Source: Aestuariibaculum suncheonense
GTDB lineage: Bacteria; Bacteroidota; Bacteroidia; Flavobacteriales; Flavobacteriaceae
DNA length: 64,000 nt
Reading direction: 5' to 3'
NCBI RefSeq assembly: GCF_014596935.1
Contig: NZ_JACVXC010000001.1
Coordinates: 864,783 to 928,782, forward strand
A program made the translations under genes and the position numbers. Under the pieces are notes generated by a model. The model was given only the letters and a program-made list of their open reading frames with translations, was not told the origin of the DNA and made no database searches. How positions within the stretch are numbered: the first letter of the stretch is position 1; each line of letters opens with the position of its first letter. Below are positions 37,624 to 46,945 of this stretch, piece after piece.

Positions 37624-38042
37624 TTGGATTAAAGTAGTTTTTACAGGAAATAAAATTCAATATCCGGTTTAAAGAAAAAAACAACTCAAGTGTGGCTAAA
37701 ATTACATTTTTTATGTTAAACCTGTGTTCTTAGGTTGAAATAATTAAATTTTGCAGATTTTAACCTAGGTTAATTTAAAATTTTTAATATTTGATAATAT
37801 AGTATCTGAGTCTGATAATAATTGAAGCCTCTCAAAGTAAATAGAACGTAATTTTCAGATGTAATCATGATATAAATCTTAGATAACATTAAGTGTCATA
37901 GTTGAGTAATTATTTGTTTAAATTGAAATGCTGCATCTTGAAATGAAATGGTTTTGTTTGTGTCAGGTTAAAGCATAGGTTGTTTAGATGTTGTATTTTA
38001 AAAGTATTACATTTGAGAGAAAATAGGTTAAGCATAGAAGTT
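37624..38042. other. Intergenic region between the ECF sigma and cupin genes
   Basis: 419 bp with no coding frame of interest. A minus-strand TAATTTTA (plus 37697-37704) could be the sigma gene's -7 element. Two inverted repeats with AACCT/AGGTT arms occur (37719-37736 and the perfect 14-bp TTAACCTAGGTTAA at 37760-37773). Near-repeats AGGTTAAAGCATAGG (37965-37979) and AGGTTAAGCATAG (38025-38037) sit just upstream of the cupin gene. Confidence 0.6.
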
Positions 38043-38390
38043 ATGGCAAATTTTGGTTCAAGTAAGGCGTTTCTTTTAGGTGATGATATGGAGTGGGAAG
38101 ACTTAGGAGGTGGCATTAAACGTAAAATTATGGGGTATGATGATAATATCATGTTAGTAAACGTCAGTTTTGAGGTAGGTGGAGTTGGCGAGATGCATAA
38201 ACATCCACATGTTCAGGTGACTTATGTAGCGAGTGGTGAATTTGAATTTACAGTTGGTGATGAGGTGAAAATTGTAAAGGAAGGTGACGGACTATATATT
38301 CCTCCAAACGTTATGCATGGCACAGTTTGTAAAAAATCGGGTATTTTAATAGACGTGTTTAATCCGATTCGAGAGGATTTTATGAAATAG
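38043..38390 (+). CDS. Cupin domain protein
   Basis: 115 residues from ATG 38043. The longer frame from 37980 adds a stretch of untypical residues with repeats and is rejected. Cupin motif 1 is VGEMHKHPHVQVTYVASGEFEF and motif 2 is EGDGLYIPPNVMHGTVCKKSG, giving a single beta-barrel with a metal site formed by His/His/Glu-type residues. Possible roles are sugar isomer binding or a small dioxygenase; not decidable. Confidence 0.85.
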   Translation: MANFGSSKAFLLGDDMEWEDLGGGIKRKIMGYDDNIMLVNVSFEVGGVGEMHKHPHVQVTYVASGEFEFTVGDEVKIVKEGDGLYIPPNVMHGTVCKKSGILIDVFNPIREDFMK

Positions 38391-38410
38391 ATATTTGGTA
38401 TTTAGCTATA

Positions 38411-38450
38411 AAAACAAAAAAGGGTTCTAATTAGAACCCTTTTTTGTTTT
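38411..38450. terminator. Perfect palindromic bidirectional terminator
   Basis: Forty bases forming an exact palindrome with arms AAAACAAAAAAGGGTTCTAA and its complement, meeting at the centre. It lies between the convergent cupin and ACR3 genes and has T-runs on both strands. Confidence 0.9.
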
Positions 38451-38460
38451 ACTAATTTTT

Positions 38461-39507
38461 TTAGTTGGTTGCGTTTACAAAGTATTTTTTTCGTAACCAG
38501 AAGGATACACGAACCAATAAGATTAAGGCCGGAACTTCAACTAACGGTCCGATGACACCTGCAAAGGCTTGTCCGGAATTTAACCCGAATACGGCAATAG
38601 CTACGGCAATAGCCAATTCAAAATTATTACCAGCTGCTGTAAAAGCAACCGATGCCGTTTTGTCATAAGTGCCGCCCATAGCTTTGGTGAAGAAAAATCC
38701 AATAATAAACATCAAAGCAAAGTAGATTAGTAATGGAATGGCAATAATTAAAACATCCATTGGAATTTCAACAATGAGTTCACCCTTTAAAGAGAACATC
38801 ACGATAATAGTAAATAGTAAAGCGATTAAGGTAAGCGGCGATATAGTTGGAATAAAGGTTTGGGTGTACCAGTCTTCGCCTTTTAATCTCACTAAAACTT
38901 GTCGGCTTAAAATACCTAATGCAAACGGAATACCTAAGTAGATAGCAACGCTTTCGGCAATTGTCCCAATAGAAATATCTACAATGGCGCCTTCAAATCC
39001 AAAGTAAGGTGGTAAAATGGTAATGAAAATCCACGCGTAAAAGCTATAAGCAAACACTTGAAAGATACTGTTTAACGCAACTAAACCAGCACCATATTCG
39101 CTACTGCCTTCGGCTAAATCGTTCCAAACTAAAACCATAGCGATGCATCGTGCTAATCCTATTAAAATTAAACCGACCATGTATTCAGGATAATCTTTTA
39201 AAAAGGTAATAGCCAGAATAAACATTAACACCGGACCGATAATCCAGTTAAGAATAAGCGATACCGAAAGGATTTTGGTGTTTTTAAACACAGCTGGGAG
39301 TAAGCTGTAATTTACTTTTGCTAGTGGCGGGTACATCATTAAAATTAAACCAATGGCAATAGGAATATTGGTTGTACCACTACTCATGGCGTTTATGAAT
39401 TCAGGAAATTTAGGAAAAAAATATCCTAAGCCAACACCAAAGGCCATGGCAACAAAAATCCACAGCGTAAGGTTTCTATCTAAAAAACTTAATTTTTTTG
39501 TGCCCAT
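38461..39507 (-). CDS. ACR3-family arsenite efflux transporter
   Basis: 348 residues with ten membrane helices. [42 protein letters not shown] with the conserved Cys, and [17 protein letters not shown] are ACR3-type motifs. It exports As(III) across the inner membrane, driven by the proton gradient. Fourth gene of the ars operon, 2 bp after the arsenate reductase-like gene. Confidence 0.95.
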   Translation of the reverse strand: MGTKKLSFLDRNLTLWIFVAMAFGVGLGYFFPKFPEFINAMSSGTTNIPIAIGLILMMYPPLAKVNYSLLPAVFKNTKILSVSLILNWIIGPVLMFILAITFLKDYPEYMVGLILIGLARCIAMVLVWNDLAEGSSEYGAGLVALNSIFQVFAYSFYAWIFITILPPYFGFEGAIVDISIGTIAESVAIYLGIPFALGILSRQVLVRLKGEDWYTQTFIPTISPLTLIALLFTIIVMFSLKGELIVEIPMDVLIIAIPLLIYFALMFIIGFFFTKAMGGTYDKTASVAFTAAGNNFELAIAVAIAVFGLNSGQAFAGVIGPLVEVPALILLVRVSFWLRKKYFVNATN

Positions 39508-39509
39508 GA

Positions 39510-40127
39510 TTACGCTTTAATTTGTGAAAAAACATAGAATAATTCCGTTGCAATTTGAAGGCTGCGCTCCTTGTATTTTTCAGCTTGCTGTGGGGTGTTA
39601 TCAAACGCCTTTGGGTCTTCAAAAGTAATCGGAATACGTTTTTCTGCTCCTAAAATCACAGGACACCCTAGATCGGCAGAAGAGCAGGTCATAATTGCAG
39701 CAAATTCTGATTGTGGATTGAACGTATCGTCGTATGTTTTAGAAAATCCAATCACCGGATGTTCATCTTCAGCATACTTAATACTATAAATTGGGTTATT
39801 TCCTTCGGCTATAGTATGAATATGAAACCCCGTATTTTTTAAGGTTTCGGCAGCCATTGGGAAAAGCGCTGTCGCTTCGGTACCTCCTGAGTAACAAAAT
39901 ACTTGTTTGATGTTGAAGTGGTGCGCGATAGTTTGTGCCCAAACTTGAGATAAATGACTGCGTCTGGAATTATGCGTGCAAATAAAATTTAAACGAATTG
40001 CTTTCCGAGCATCAACCTTCTCCTGAATAAAGTCGATTAAAGGCTGTAATGTTCCTTTACGTTCATCACTTACAGTATCAGTGGGTAAGTTTACTAACGT
40101 TTGTTCAATGTTTTGGTATAATGACAT
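39510..40127 (-). CDS. Arsenate reductase-like low-molecular-weight phosphatase
   Basis: 205 residues with the phosphatase-type P-loop [17 protein letters not shown] (CxxNxxRS) and a later Cys in [19 protein letters not shown]. It belongs to the thioredoxin-coupled ArsC/LMW-PTP branch as found in Bacteroidota ars operons. It reduces arsenate to arsenite for the ACR3 pump. Confidence 0.88.
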   Translation of the reverse strand: MSLYQNIEQTLVNLPTDTVSDERKGTLQPLIDFIQEKVDARKAIRLNFICTHNSRRSHLSQVWAQTIAHHFNIKQVFCYSGGTEATALFPMAAETLKNTGFHIHTIAEGNNPIYSIKYAEDEHPVIGFSKTYDDTFNPQSEFAAIMTCSSADLGCPVILGAEKRIPITFEDPKAFDNTPQQAEKYKERSLQIATELFYVFSQIKA

Positions 40128-40157
40128 GAGTATAAATTTATCGCTTGAAGGATTAAA

Positions 40158-40625
40158 TTAACAACAGCCGCTTCCAGGAACGCAGGTGTTGGCTGGTTGC
40201 AAATCTGATAATTTTACTTTTCGTTTTTCGGCAGGAATGCCGCAGTTATCTTTTGCTAAACAATCAGTTTGCTTGTTGGTTAGTAGGAAGGATTTGCCAT
40301 CAAAATCTAATCCGAATTTACCAATGGTTTCCCCTTGATATTCTACTTCAATTTCAGCATCTTCTATGTTTAAAGTGTTTTCTGAAAGCTCTATAATGTG
40401 TAATAATTTTTCAGGATGCAAGCGGTGGTCGTAATCGTTGGCATTCCATAATTGAAAATTCACAATGTTTTCATGTCTTACGGTACCGCCACAATCGATA
40501 AAGGTTTTATTGATTTTACCTATTTCAGTGACGTGAAAATGACTTGGTACTAAATCGCCGTTAGGCAGTTGAAACGCGATAGTTTCTAAATGTTGTAGTG
40601 CTGATTTAACTTCTGATAGTTTCAT
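40158..40625 (-). CDS. DUF6428 family protein of the ars operon
   Basis: 155 residues. It starts MKLSEVKSALQHLETIAFQLPNG and has HFHVTEIGKINKTFIDCGGTVR. The Cys-rich C-terminus is QPANTCVPGSGCC, with more cysteines in QTDCLAKDNCG. Families of this type accompany arsR in Bacteroidota; the cysteines could bind As(III) and pass it on (inference). Between arsR and the reductase, with a 33-bp gap to each. Confidence 0.85.
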   Translation of the reverse strand: MKLSEVKSALQHLETIAFQLPNGDLVPSHFHVTEIGKINKTFIDCGGTVRHENIVNFQLWNANDYDHRLHPEKLLHIIELSENTLNIEDAEIEVEYQGETIGKFGLDFDGKSFLLTNKQTDCLAKDNCGIPAEKRKVKLSDLQPANTCVPGSGCC

Positions 40626-40658
40626 AACGTTATTGTTTTAGAGAGTGGTAATTAAAGA

Positions 40659-40988
40659 TTAACAGCAGGAGGCTTTTGGTAAATCCTGATTTAAAAATTC
40701 AGACATCACGGCTTTCATTTTTGTCCAAACTTCAGGGTTGATACAGTAGCATACACTAGTGCCTTCTACCGAGCCTTTAATTAATCCTAAATGTTTTAAT
40801 TCTTTTAAATGTTGTGAGATGGTGGGTTGCGCCAATCCAATTTCGTCTACCAAATCGCCGCAAACACAAGTATTGATTTTAAAAAGGTGTTGCAGAATAG
40901 CTACACGTGCCGGATGCCCGAAAGCTTTGGCAAATAAGGCGATTTCATTTTGCGAATCGGTAAATATTTCAGTTTTGGCTAAACCCAT
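40659..40988 (-). CDS. arsR: ArsR-family transcriptional repressor
   Basis: 109 residues. The winged helix has IAILQHLFKINTCVCGDLVDEIGLAQPTISQHLKELKHLGLIKGSVEG. Metalloid-sensing cysteines are in TCVCGDL (helix 3, the ArsR-type CxC site) and the terminal CC. It releases the promoter when As(III) or Sb(III) binds. A 27-bp inverted repeat at 41024-41050, upstream of its start, is the likely operator. Confidence 0.94.
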   Translation of the reverse strand: MGLAKTEIFTDSQNEIALFAKAFGHPARVAILQHLFKINTCVCGDLVDEIGLAQPTISQHLKELKHLGLIKGSVEGTSVCYCINPEVWTKMKAVMSEFLNQDLPKASCC

Positions 40989-41004
40989 ATTAATTGTTTT
41001 ATTG

Positions 41005-41050
41005 CAATATTACGATTAATAAGAATAACAGCGAAATAATCGCTATTATT
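41005..41050 (-). promoter_or_regulatory. ars operon promoter with ArsR operator candidate
   Basis: The 27-bp interrupted palindrome at 41024-41050 has arms AATAAyAGCGA and TCGCTrTTATT around a 5-nt centre. On the minus strand a TAATATTG element (plus 41005-41012, one base off TAnnTTTG) lies just downstream. Bound repressor would cover the -33 region. The start codon is 36 bp from the operator edge. Confidence 0.75.
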
Positions 41051-41070
41051 TATTTTCTATTTAAAAGGAA

Positions 41071-42594
41071 TTAAGGTTGAATAATCTCTAAGATTTGCCC
41101 GTTTTTTTCAGGGTATAAAGCCTGTTTATTATCCATGTCTTCTTGTAAAAGTTTCATCATCACTTTTAACTGTTTCAGATTGGATTGAGCTAAATTATTA
41201 GCTTCAAACGGATCGTTTATTAAGTTATATAACTCGTATTTAGGAGTACCTTCAATTTGAAAATGATAGACAACTTTCCAGTCTTCTTTTACAAAACTGG
41301 TAAAGTACGGACTACGATGGTCGTGAGGAAAGTGATTTAAGAACGTGTTCTCTCGTTTTTTATTAGTTTTTCCTTTGAACTGTTTTTGTAAATCGAAACC
41401 GTCTGTAAGATGCGATTCTGGAACTTTAACATTTGCTAAATTACATATGGTTGGAAATAGGTCTAAAATAGTACCTATCTGACTTTCCATTTGATTTTGA
41501 GAAATTTTTAATTCTTTCTGAACTTTTATTTGATGGTTTGGGGTAACCCAAGACGCAATAAAAGGTACCCGCATACCACCTTCCCAATGCATGGCTTTTT
41601 TACCTCGTAAAGGTTCTGAACTACTGTATTCATTAGCTATAGGAAGTGGTGCATCAGAACCGTTGTCTCCTAAAAACAGAATAAGTGTATTCTCTCCTAA
41701 TCCTAAATCTTTTACGTGTGCGATGATGTCACCTAAAGATTTGTCCATGCCTTCAATTAAAGTCGCATAAGCTTGTGCTTTTTCATCTTTACCCGAATTT
41801 TTGTAGTGTTCGGCAAAACGGGGATCGGATTGAAAGGGTTGATGAACCGCATAATGTGACATGTACAGAAAGAAAGGTTTCCCCTCTTCTGTGGCTTCAG
41901 AAATTTTATCGTTGGCTTCGCGAGTAAGGGCTTCAGTTAAAAAGATATCGTCTCCCCAATATTTTTCTAAGCCGGGTACAGCACGTGACTTTTGTCCTTT
42001 AATATTTCCGTAGCCATCACGACCGTAGTAGCTACCCGGATGTCCGGCTCCAGAACCACCAACATTAACATCAAAACCTATATTAAGCGGATTGACACCT
42101 TCAGAACCATTAGGTCCAAAATGGGCTTTACCAACATGTATCGTTTTGTAGCCCGTGCTCTGAAGAAGTCGGGGTAGGGTGATAGAAGATTTGTTTAAAC
42201 CTTCCCAATTCCATGAAGAAGGTCCAAAATTATTTTTGTTATTATTTTCTAAATCAATCCAGTTGGTCGTTTTGTGACGAGCAGAATTTTGCCCTGTTAG
42301 TATGGATGCGCGAGTTGGTGAACATACCGAATGCGCATAAAAGTTTGTAAATCTAATCCCTTGCCCAGCCAACTGTTCCATATTAGGGGTGATGTAATAA
42401 TTGTTTAGCGGATATTTTTTAGGGTTTCCATTAGTGTCAACTAAAAAAGGAACAGAAGTATCCATTAACCCCATGTCGTCAACAAGAAACACAATAATGT
42501 TTGGTTGGTTTTCCTGAGCTGAAGTGTTAACAGAAAAGGAGAATGTTGATAAAAGTGTTAGGATTGAATATACTTTTTTTAAATACATTTTCAT
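41071..42594 (-). CDS. Secreted sulfatase (formylglycine-dependent)
   Basis: 507 residues. The signal peptide ends around NTSAQ. Metal ligands are in IIVFLVDDMGLMD. The modification motif HSVCSPTRASILTG has the Cys converted to formylglycine by an anaerobic or FGE-type maturase. KTIHVGKAHFG and LILFLGDNGSDAP are further active-site segments. It removes sulfate esters from a polysaccharide or other substrate outside the cytoplasm. Not grouped with a SusCD pair; its neighbours are the ars operon and a NagB-like gene. Confidence 0.94.
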   Translation of the reverse strand: MKMYLKKVYSILTLLSTFSFSVNTSAQENQPNIIVFLVDDMGLMDTSVPFLVDTNGNPKKYPLNNYYITPNMEQLAGQGIRFTNFYAHSVCSPTRASILTGQNSARHKTTNWIDLENNNKNNFGPSSWNWEGLNKSSITLPRLLQSTGYKTIHVGKAHFGPNGSEGVNPLNIGFDVNVGGSGAGHPGSYYGRDGYGNIKGQKSRAVPGLEKYWGDDIFLTEALTREANDKISEATEEGKPFFLYMSHYAVHQPFQSDPRFAEHYKNSGKDEKAQAYATLIEGMDKSLGDIIAHVKDLGLGENTLILFLGDNGSDAPLPIANEYSSSEPLRGKKAMHWEGGMRVPFIASWVTPNHQIKVQKELKISQNQMESQIGTILDLFPTICNLANVKVPESHLTDGFDLQKQFKGKTNKKRENTFLNHFPHDHRSPYFTSFVKEDWKVVYHFQIEGTPKYELYNLINDPFEANNLAQSNLKQLKVMMKLLQEDMDNKQALYPEKNGQILEIIQP

Positions 42595-42740
42595 TATTTG
42601 ATGTTAGCGATTTAATAATAAATATATTTTGTGTACGAGCACAAAAAAATGCGCTGTGAATATAAGATTATTATTGAGAATAAAGTCAGAATATAATGGT
42701 AAACAGCGTTAAAAATTTATTGATGAGTTTGTTTTGGGAA

Positions 42741-43661
42741 TTATACTCCTAAATTAGTTAATACAAACGATTTAGCATTGGGGTGCAGTCTGATCCATAA
42801 GCCAGGGTTGGCGTTTAATTGCTGCAAGGCTTCTTTAGGATTAGGATTGAATGTTGTGTTAAGCACATTGGCATAAGTTTCTACTTTGGCAGGCGCTGAG
42901 TCTGCATCGACAACAGACTGTACAATTTTTTTAGCCTGTAATATGGCTGCTGGACCTAGGGTCAAGATGTATTCAGCAGCACGGCATTCCTGTTCGTCAC
43001 TTCCGCTTACCACACTTCCTCCAGCTTTAAATTTACTAATATGATGTTCTAAAATACTGCTTGAAATCGGAATGATTCCTGCAACATGATGGTATTGCGC
43101 TCCTGAAAAAGGTTTAATATAAGCCAGATGCGAGGCCTGCTGTGCTTCCGGACCATGACCAATGAAAAAGATGTCTAAACCACCTAAGTTTTCAAGTTTG
43201 GTTAAATAGTCTATAAGTGCAGACTCCAGGTCCTGAGTATCGGTTTGCATCGGGGTAAAGCTTTTTATCTTTTTGAAAAAAGCATCACCCAAAATACGTT
43301 CAAAATCTCTAACAAAACTAAAGCCGTTAGCCATACCCATAGGCGCTAAGGCATCCTGAGTAAATACATTCAACCGAGCTAACAAAGCGTCCTGTTCATT
43401 AGATTTAGCTAATTCACCCAGTAAACGGTGTAATTGCTGAGCTCCACGACCACCAAGAAGGGCAATATTAATATCACCTTCTTTAGCTTCAGCGGTTTTA
43501 TAAAGCTCATTTAACATGGCCTGACCAACTTCGGCTTCGGTATTAAGAACAGTTGGTGTTATGCCGTAATCTGTAATATTAAAATCGTTTGTGTTTGGTT
43601 TAGATAACCAAACATTATTGTTGTCCTCTTGTCTTGTAAATGTCGAGATCGTCTTGCTCAT
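42741..43661 (-). CDS. NagB/6-phosphogluconolactonase-like protein
   Basis: The start is ATG 43659-43661; the open frame's first codon is a TTG four codons earlier. About 306 residues. ALLGGRGAQQLHRLLGEL at the N-terminal nucleotide or phosphate-binding site, then FTQDALAPMGMANGFSF and DIFFIGHGPEAQQASHLAYI, are related to the glucosamine-6-phosphate isomerase/lactonase superfamily. The active-site pattern LGxGxDGHxA is altered here to FIGHGPEAQQAS, so the exact reaction is uncertain. Confidence 0.8.
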   Translation of the reverse strand: MSKTISTFTRQEDNNNVWLSKPNTNDFNITDYGITPTVLNTEAEVGQAMLNELYKTAEAKEGDINIALLGGRGAQQLHRLLGELAKSNEQDALLARLNVFTQDALAPMGMANGFSFVRDFERILGDAFFKKIKSFTPMQTDTQDLESALIDYLTKLENLGGLDIFFIGHGPEAQQASHLAYIKPFSGAQYHHVAGIIPISSSILEHHISKFKAGGSVVSGSDEQECRAAEYILTLGPAAILQAKKIVQSVVDADSAPAKVETYANVLNTTFNPNPKEALQQLNANPGLWIRLHPNAKSFVLTNLGV

Positions 43662-43823
43662 AATCCTGTTCAATTTATGTTAAGTGTAATGGATTTACAC
43701 TTATTAGTTCTTTAATCGTGTTTATTGTACAAAAATACAGGAATTAAAAGGAACACCTAAAGGTAGTCACACGAATCTTTAGTGAACAAAATATGGGAGT
43801 TGGTGATATTAGTTGCAATTAAC

Positions 43824-44801
43824 TCAATGGAGTTCATCAATTTTATCGAGACTTATTTTATAAATATTTCCAAAGCCATTTAAAGGACTGTTAGCAAAGT
43901 TTTTTAAAGCGTTTACACTTTCTAGAATTTCATTGTTTTCATCTAGTCTTTCGCTCGTAAAGTAGAGATTACCATGTTTCCAATCTATAAAAGGGCAGTA
44001 GTCTAATTTATTGGAGTTTATTAATGCTCCCATGTTTTTTGATGGACTCCACGCGCCGTTTTTATCTTTTCGGCTTATGTATAAATCGCCTCCCCCTAAA
44101 TCGTCAGCTCTGCCATACGAACTAAAAACAATAACATCTTCATCTGGACTAATGTAGGCATTAAACTCATAAAAAGGGGTGTTTATTTCGGCAGGCAGGG
44201 GCTCTGGATTTTTAAATGTACCGGCTTCGTACTTTGCTATAAATATGTCCTCTTTTCCAATGCCATTAGGCTTTGTAGCGGTAAAGAACAGATTGCCCTG
44301 GTTACTTACAGAAGGAAAAAATTCATCGTTTGGGGTATTAATGGTGGAGTCTAGGGCTTTAGGATTAGTCCAGATACCTTTTACCTTGTCACTAAACCAA
44401 ATGTTGTAGTCTGTTCTGGTACTATCGTTATAAATAGGTCTGTTTGACGCGAAATATAAGCGGTTACCATTGTTGGCATAAAAAGGTTCAATATCGTGAT
44501 ATGTTCCAGAAATAGACATGATCCCTGGTGCGCTCCAGGTTTCATTGTTTTTATTTAATATCACCAGGCAACGTTTTTTTTGCTTGTAGTCTCCCAATGT
44601 ATAAATCATTTCGTTGCCTTCGGGATGAATGGCTAAATCTCTTTCGTAAAGCGGTGTAGAAATGATGCCTTGTCCAAAAAGGGTTAAATAATTAGTTTTA
44701 GATTCAATATCGATTGAAATGGTTGCTACTAATGTATCGTTCTTAGGTTTACACGCCTTAAAAAGCGGTAAAAGCAGCAAAAGAAAGGCTATGTGTTTCA
44801 T
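43824..44801 (-). CDS. PD40 (WD40-like) beta-propeller lipoprotein
   Basis: ATG at 44799-44801 gives a lipobox FKACK after LLLLLPL. Repeats such as YHDIEPFYANNGNRLYFASNR, NDEFFPSVSNQGNLFFTATKPNG, FYEFNAYISPDEDVIVFSSYGR and KLDYCPFIDWKHGNLYFTSER are PD40 blades. Similar proteins are surface-exposed or periplasmic and often bind glycans or proteins. Monocistronic. Confidence 0.83.
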   Translation of the reverse strand: MKHIAFLLLLLPLFKACKPKNDTLVATISIDIESKTNYLTLFGQGIISTPLYERDLAIHPEGNEMIYTLGDYKQKKRCLVILNKNNETWSAPGIMSISGTYHDIEPFYANNGNRLYFASNRPIYNDSTRTDYNIWFSDKVKGIWTNPKALDSTINTPNDEFFPSVSNQGNLFFTATKPNGIGKEDIFIAKYEAGTFKNPEPLPAEINTPFYEFNAYISPDEDVIVFSSYGRADDLGGGDLYISRKDKNGAWSPSKNMGALINSNKLDYCPFIDWKHGNLYFTSERLDENNEILESVNALKNFANSPLNGFGNIYKISLDKIDELH

Positions 44802-44855
44802 AGGTTTGTATTTCAAATAAAGTAGCTAGTTTATGTTATTGGAAACAAAGATGTT

Positions 44856-45683
44856 TTATAAAACGTCATTACTATGGAGGGTAAGCAGAGGGACTTCTAA
44901 ATTAGAAGTTATTAGGTTTGTTTTGCTTCGGTGTATTAAAGATAACCAGAATCCATATTCGTAAGGCACCATAACTAATAAGTTGGCTTCAAAGCGTGTC
45001 AGTTCCTTTTTAACTTCATCTACAACAGTATTAGAGGTAACACTGTTGAACAGGAACCTAGTATCTCCAGTTGATTGCAACGAAGCTTTCATGTTATTAA
45101 TTAAGTCTTGTTTGTTATCAGAAGGATTGTCGTTTACATAAAATATTTCAACTACCGATTTATAAGCTTTGGCAATAGTTTCAATTTTCTTTAGGGCCTC
45201 TGCGGGTAATCCTCTTTCAATATCAAAGGCAAATAAAATTTTCTTTAAAGGATTGTAAGTATAGGTTTCTGGTACGGTTAATACAGGGATGTCGACCTTA
45301 TGTATGGTGTTGGTAGTGGTTGAGCCTAAGAGGTTTTCTTCAAAGTATTTCTTATGAATGCCCATAACTAGCAAAACGGCCTGGTGTTCTTTAATTGAGC
45401 GCTGTAATTGTTGGTAAAAATCGCCAAGCGCAAAATCTAAAGTGGTTTGTACCTGATATTTTTTTTCCAGGTTGGTTACAAATGCATCGGCCTTATCTTT
45501 TGCAATTTTTATTGTTTCTAAAATGGATTCGTAAGGCAATCTTGCATTAATGGCGTGTATGGAAATATTATGCAAATGAAAAAACACTAATCTAGCCCCT
45601 GTTTTTTTAGCCATTTGAAACGCGTGATTTATGTAATTGGTGTCTTCGTCAAAAGAATTGGCTGCAAGAATGTAAGTTTTCAT
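44856..45683 (-). CDS. Universal stress protein (two USP domains)
   Basis: 275 residues. The first domain is YILAANSFDEDTNYINHAFQMAKKTGARLVFFHLHN with VLLVMGIHKKYFEENLLGSTTTNTIHKVDIPVLTVPE at its end. The second begins KKILFAFDIERGLPAEAL and ends with LLVMVPYEYGFWLSLIHRSKTNLI. Tandem USP proteins of this type often respond to oxygen limitation or stress. No Fnr-type box was seen upstream. Confidence 0.88.
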   Translation of the reverse strand: MKTYILAANSFDEDTNYINHAFQMAKKTGARLVFFHLHNISIHAINARLPYESILETIKIAKDKADAFVTNLEKKYQVQTTLDFALGDFYQQLQRSIKEHQAVLLVMGIHKKYFEENLLGSTTTNTIHKVDIPVLTVPETYTYNPLKKILFAFDIERGLPAEALKKIETIAKAYKSVVEIFYVNDNPSDNKQDLINNMKASLQSTGDTRFLFNSVTSNTVVDEVKKELTRFEANLLVMVPYEYGFWLSLIHRSKTNLITSNLEVPLLTLHSNDVL

Positions 45684-45743
45684 AAGAGAAAAATAATTAT
45701 TTCGGTTCCATAATTCATCCAGAACTTCTCTATTAAAGATACT

Positions 45744-45770
45744 AAAAACTACAGGTTTTTAAGACCTGTT
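45744..45770 (-). terminator. Terminator of the DUF1304 gene
   Basis: On the minus strand a hairpin with arms ACAGGT/ACCTGT and a T-rich tail lies 16 bp past the stop. Confidence 0.65.
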
Positions 45771-45785
45771 TAGCGTATATAAACA

Positions 45786-46169
45786 TTAATTACTTAGCGA
45801 AAATGCTGCCAATACGAAAATCAACGCTATAATTGCAGGTAATGCCTGGATTATAAAAATTTTTCTCGAAGCTGTTATAGCTCCATATATTCCGGCAATC
45901 GCAACACATGCTAAAAAGAATACGCGAATGTGCATTTCCCAAGTGGTATCAGAAATTAAAAACGACCAAATTAATCCTGCAGATAAAAACCCATTGTAAA
46001 GCCCCTGATTAGCTGCCAGGACTTTTGTAGGTTTAAATAGGTGCTCAGGAATCGTTTTAAATGTTTTCTTACCTGCGGTTTCCCAAGCAAACATTTCAAT
46101 CCATAAAATATAAAGATGCTCTAATGCAACTATAGCAGTCAATATTTTTGCGATAATATCTATCATCAT
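45786..46169 (-). CDS. DUF1304 membrane protein
   Basis: 127 residues with four hydrophobic helices. IAKILTAIVALEHLYILWIEMFAW and TFKTIPEHLFKPTKVLAANQGLYNGFLSAGLIW are typical DUF1304 sequence. Function unknown. Two ATGs in tandem at the start; either could be used. Confidence 0.88.
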   Translation of the reverse strand: MMIDIIAKILTAIVALEHLYILWIEMFAWETAGKKTFKTIPEHLFKPTKVLAANQGLYNGFLSAGLIWSFLISDTTWEMHIRVFFLACVAIAGIYGAITASRKIFIIQALPAIIALIFVLAAFSLSN

Positions 46170-46509
46170 TCATCAAATAAAAAGTTAGTATTATGTTTGA
46201 TTTGTATTATAGGTCACTATTTACTAGTGTCTATTGAAATATAGCTCCAGGTTAAACATAGTTTTAAGCAATTAATTTGTATATAGTATTAGGTGTTTTT
46301 TTATCTAAAGATAATGTTGTATTACCTAAAAGCATTTTTATAACCACTAAAATATAAACAAACGCCCTTAACTTGGGCGTTTGTAAAATTACGGATTTGA
46401 GAGGAGCTACCATTGTTGGTAGCAGTTCCTGTTTTGACACTATTTATAGTTTCAATAAATTCCTAAACTTCAGTAATGCTAATTTTCAGTTTGCAATGAA
46501 TAAAACGTA
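46170..46509. other. 340-bp gap between DUF1304 and DoxX genes
   Basis: AT-rich. It contains a terminator for the DoxX gene (46358-46384) and no open frame. The upstream part would contain the DUF1304 promoter; no clear element was picked. Confidence 0.5.
46358..46384 (-). terminator. Terminator of the DoxX gene
   Basis: ACAAACGCCC (46358-46367) pairs with GGGCGTTTGT (46375-46384) around a 7-nt loop. A T-rich tail follows on the minus strand. Confidence 0.88.
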
Positions 46510-46881
46510 TTAGGCTTTATCAACTGAATATTTTCCGGCTCCTGCCAGAAACATCACGACAAAGCTTATAAAAAACAATAAAGCGTGTTCTTTGGTTGCT
46601 AAATCGTCTTTAGCATGTATTATAAATGCAGCAACAAACATAGTAATTGCAGCAGGTATGGCGGCCCATTTTGTTTTAAAACCTATAATTAACATAATTG
46701 GGGCGACAACTTCTCCAATAAGAGCTAAAATCAAGGACATTGTAGGTCCAACACCTATTGGGTCACCAAAATCGGAAGGGTTTGATAACATGCTTATTTT
46801 TGGAATTCCATGGGTAAGCATAAAGCCCCCAAAGCCAACTCTTAATATTAAAAGAGCCAAATCGTTAAAGTTTTTTTTCAT
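46510..46881 (-). CDS. DoxX family membrane protein
   Basis: 123 residues with four helices. NDLALLILRVGFGGFMLTHGIPKI is the usual DoxX N-terminus, and GFKTKWAAIPAAITMFVAAFIIHAKDD follows. These proteins are linked to redox homeostasis in some bacteria. Distinct from the DoxX-like gene at 36473 and not close in sequence. Confidence 0.9.
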   Translation of the reverse strand: MKKNFNDLALLILRVGFGGFMLTHGIPKISMLSNPSDFGDPIGVGPTMSLILALIGEVVAPIMLIIGFKTKWAAIPAAITMFVAAFIIHAKDDLATKEHALLFFISFVVMFLAGAGKYSVDKA

Positions 46882-46945
46882 AACTGTAAAATTTATTTAA
46901 TTTTTCTATAGAGATTGAAACTTATTGTTGACAACTAGTTTTTAT

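Noticed and set aside
37980-38042. N-terminal extension of the cupin protein
   Set aside because: The extra 21 residues do not look like protein, and the region carries the AGGTTAAGCATAG repeats; the cupin motifs start after ATG 38043.
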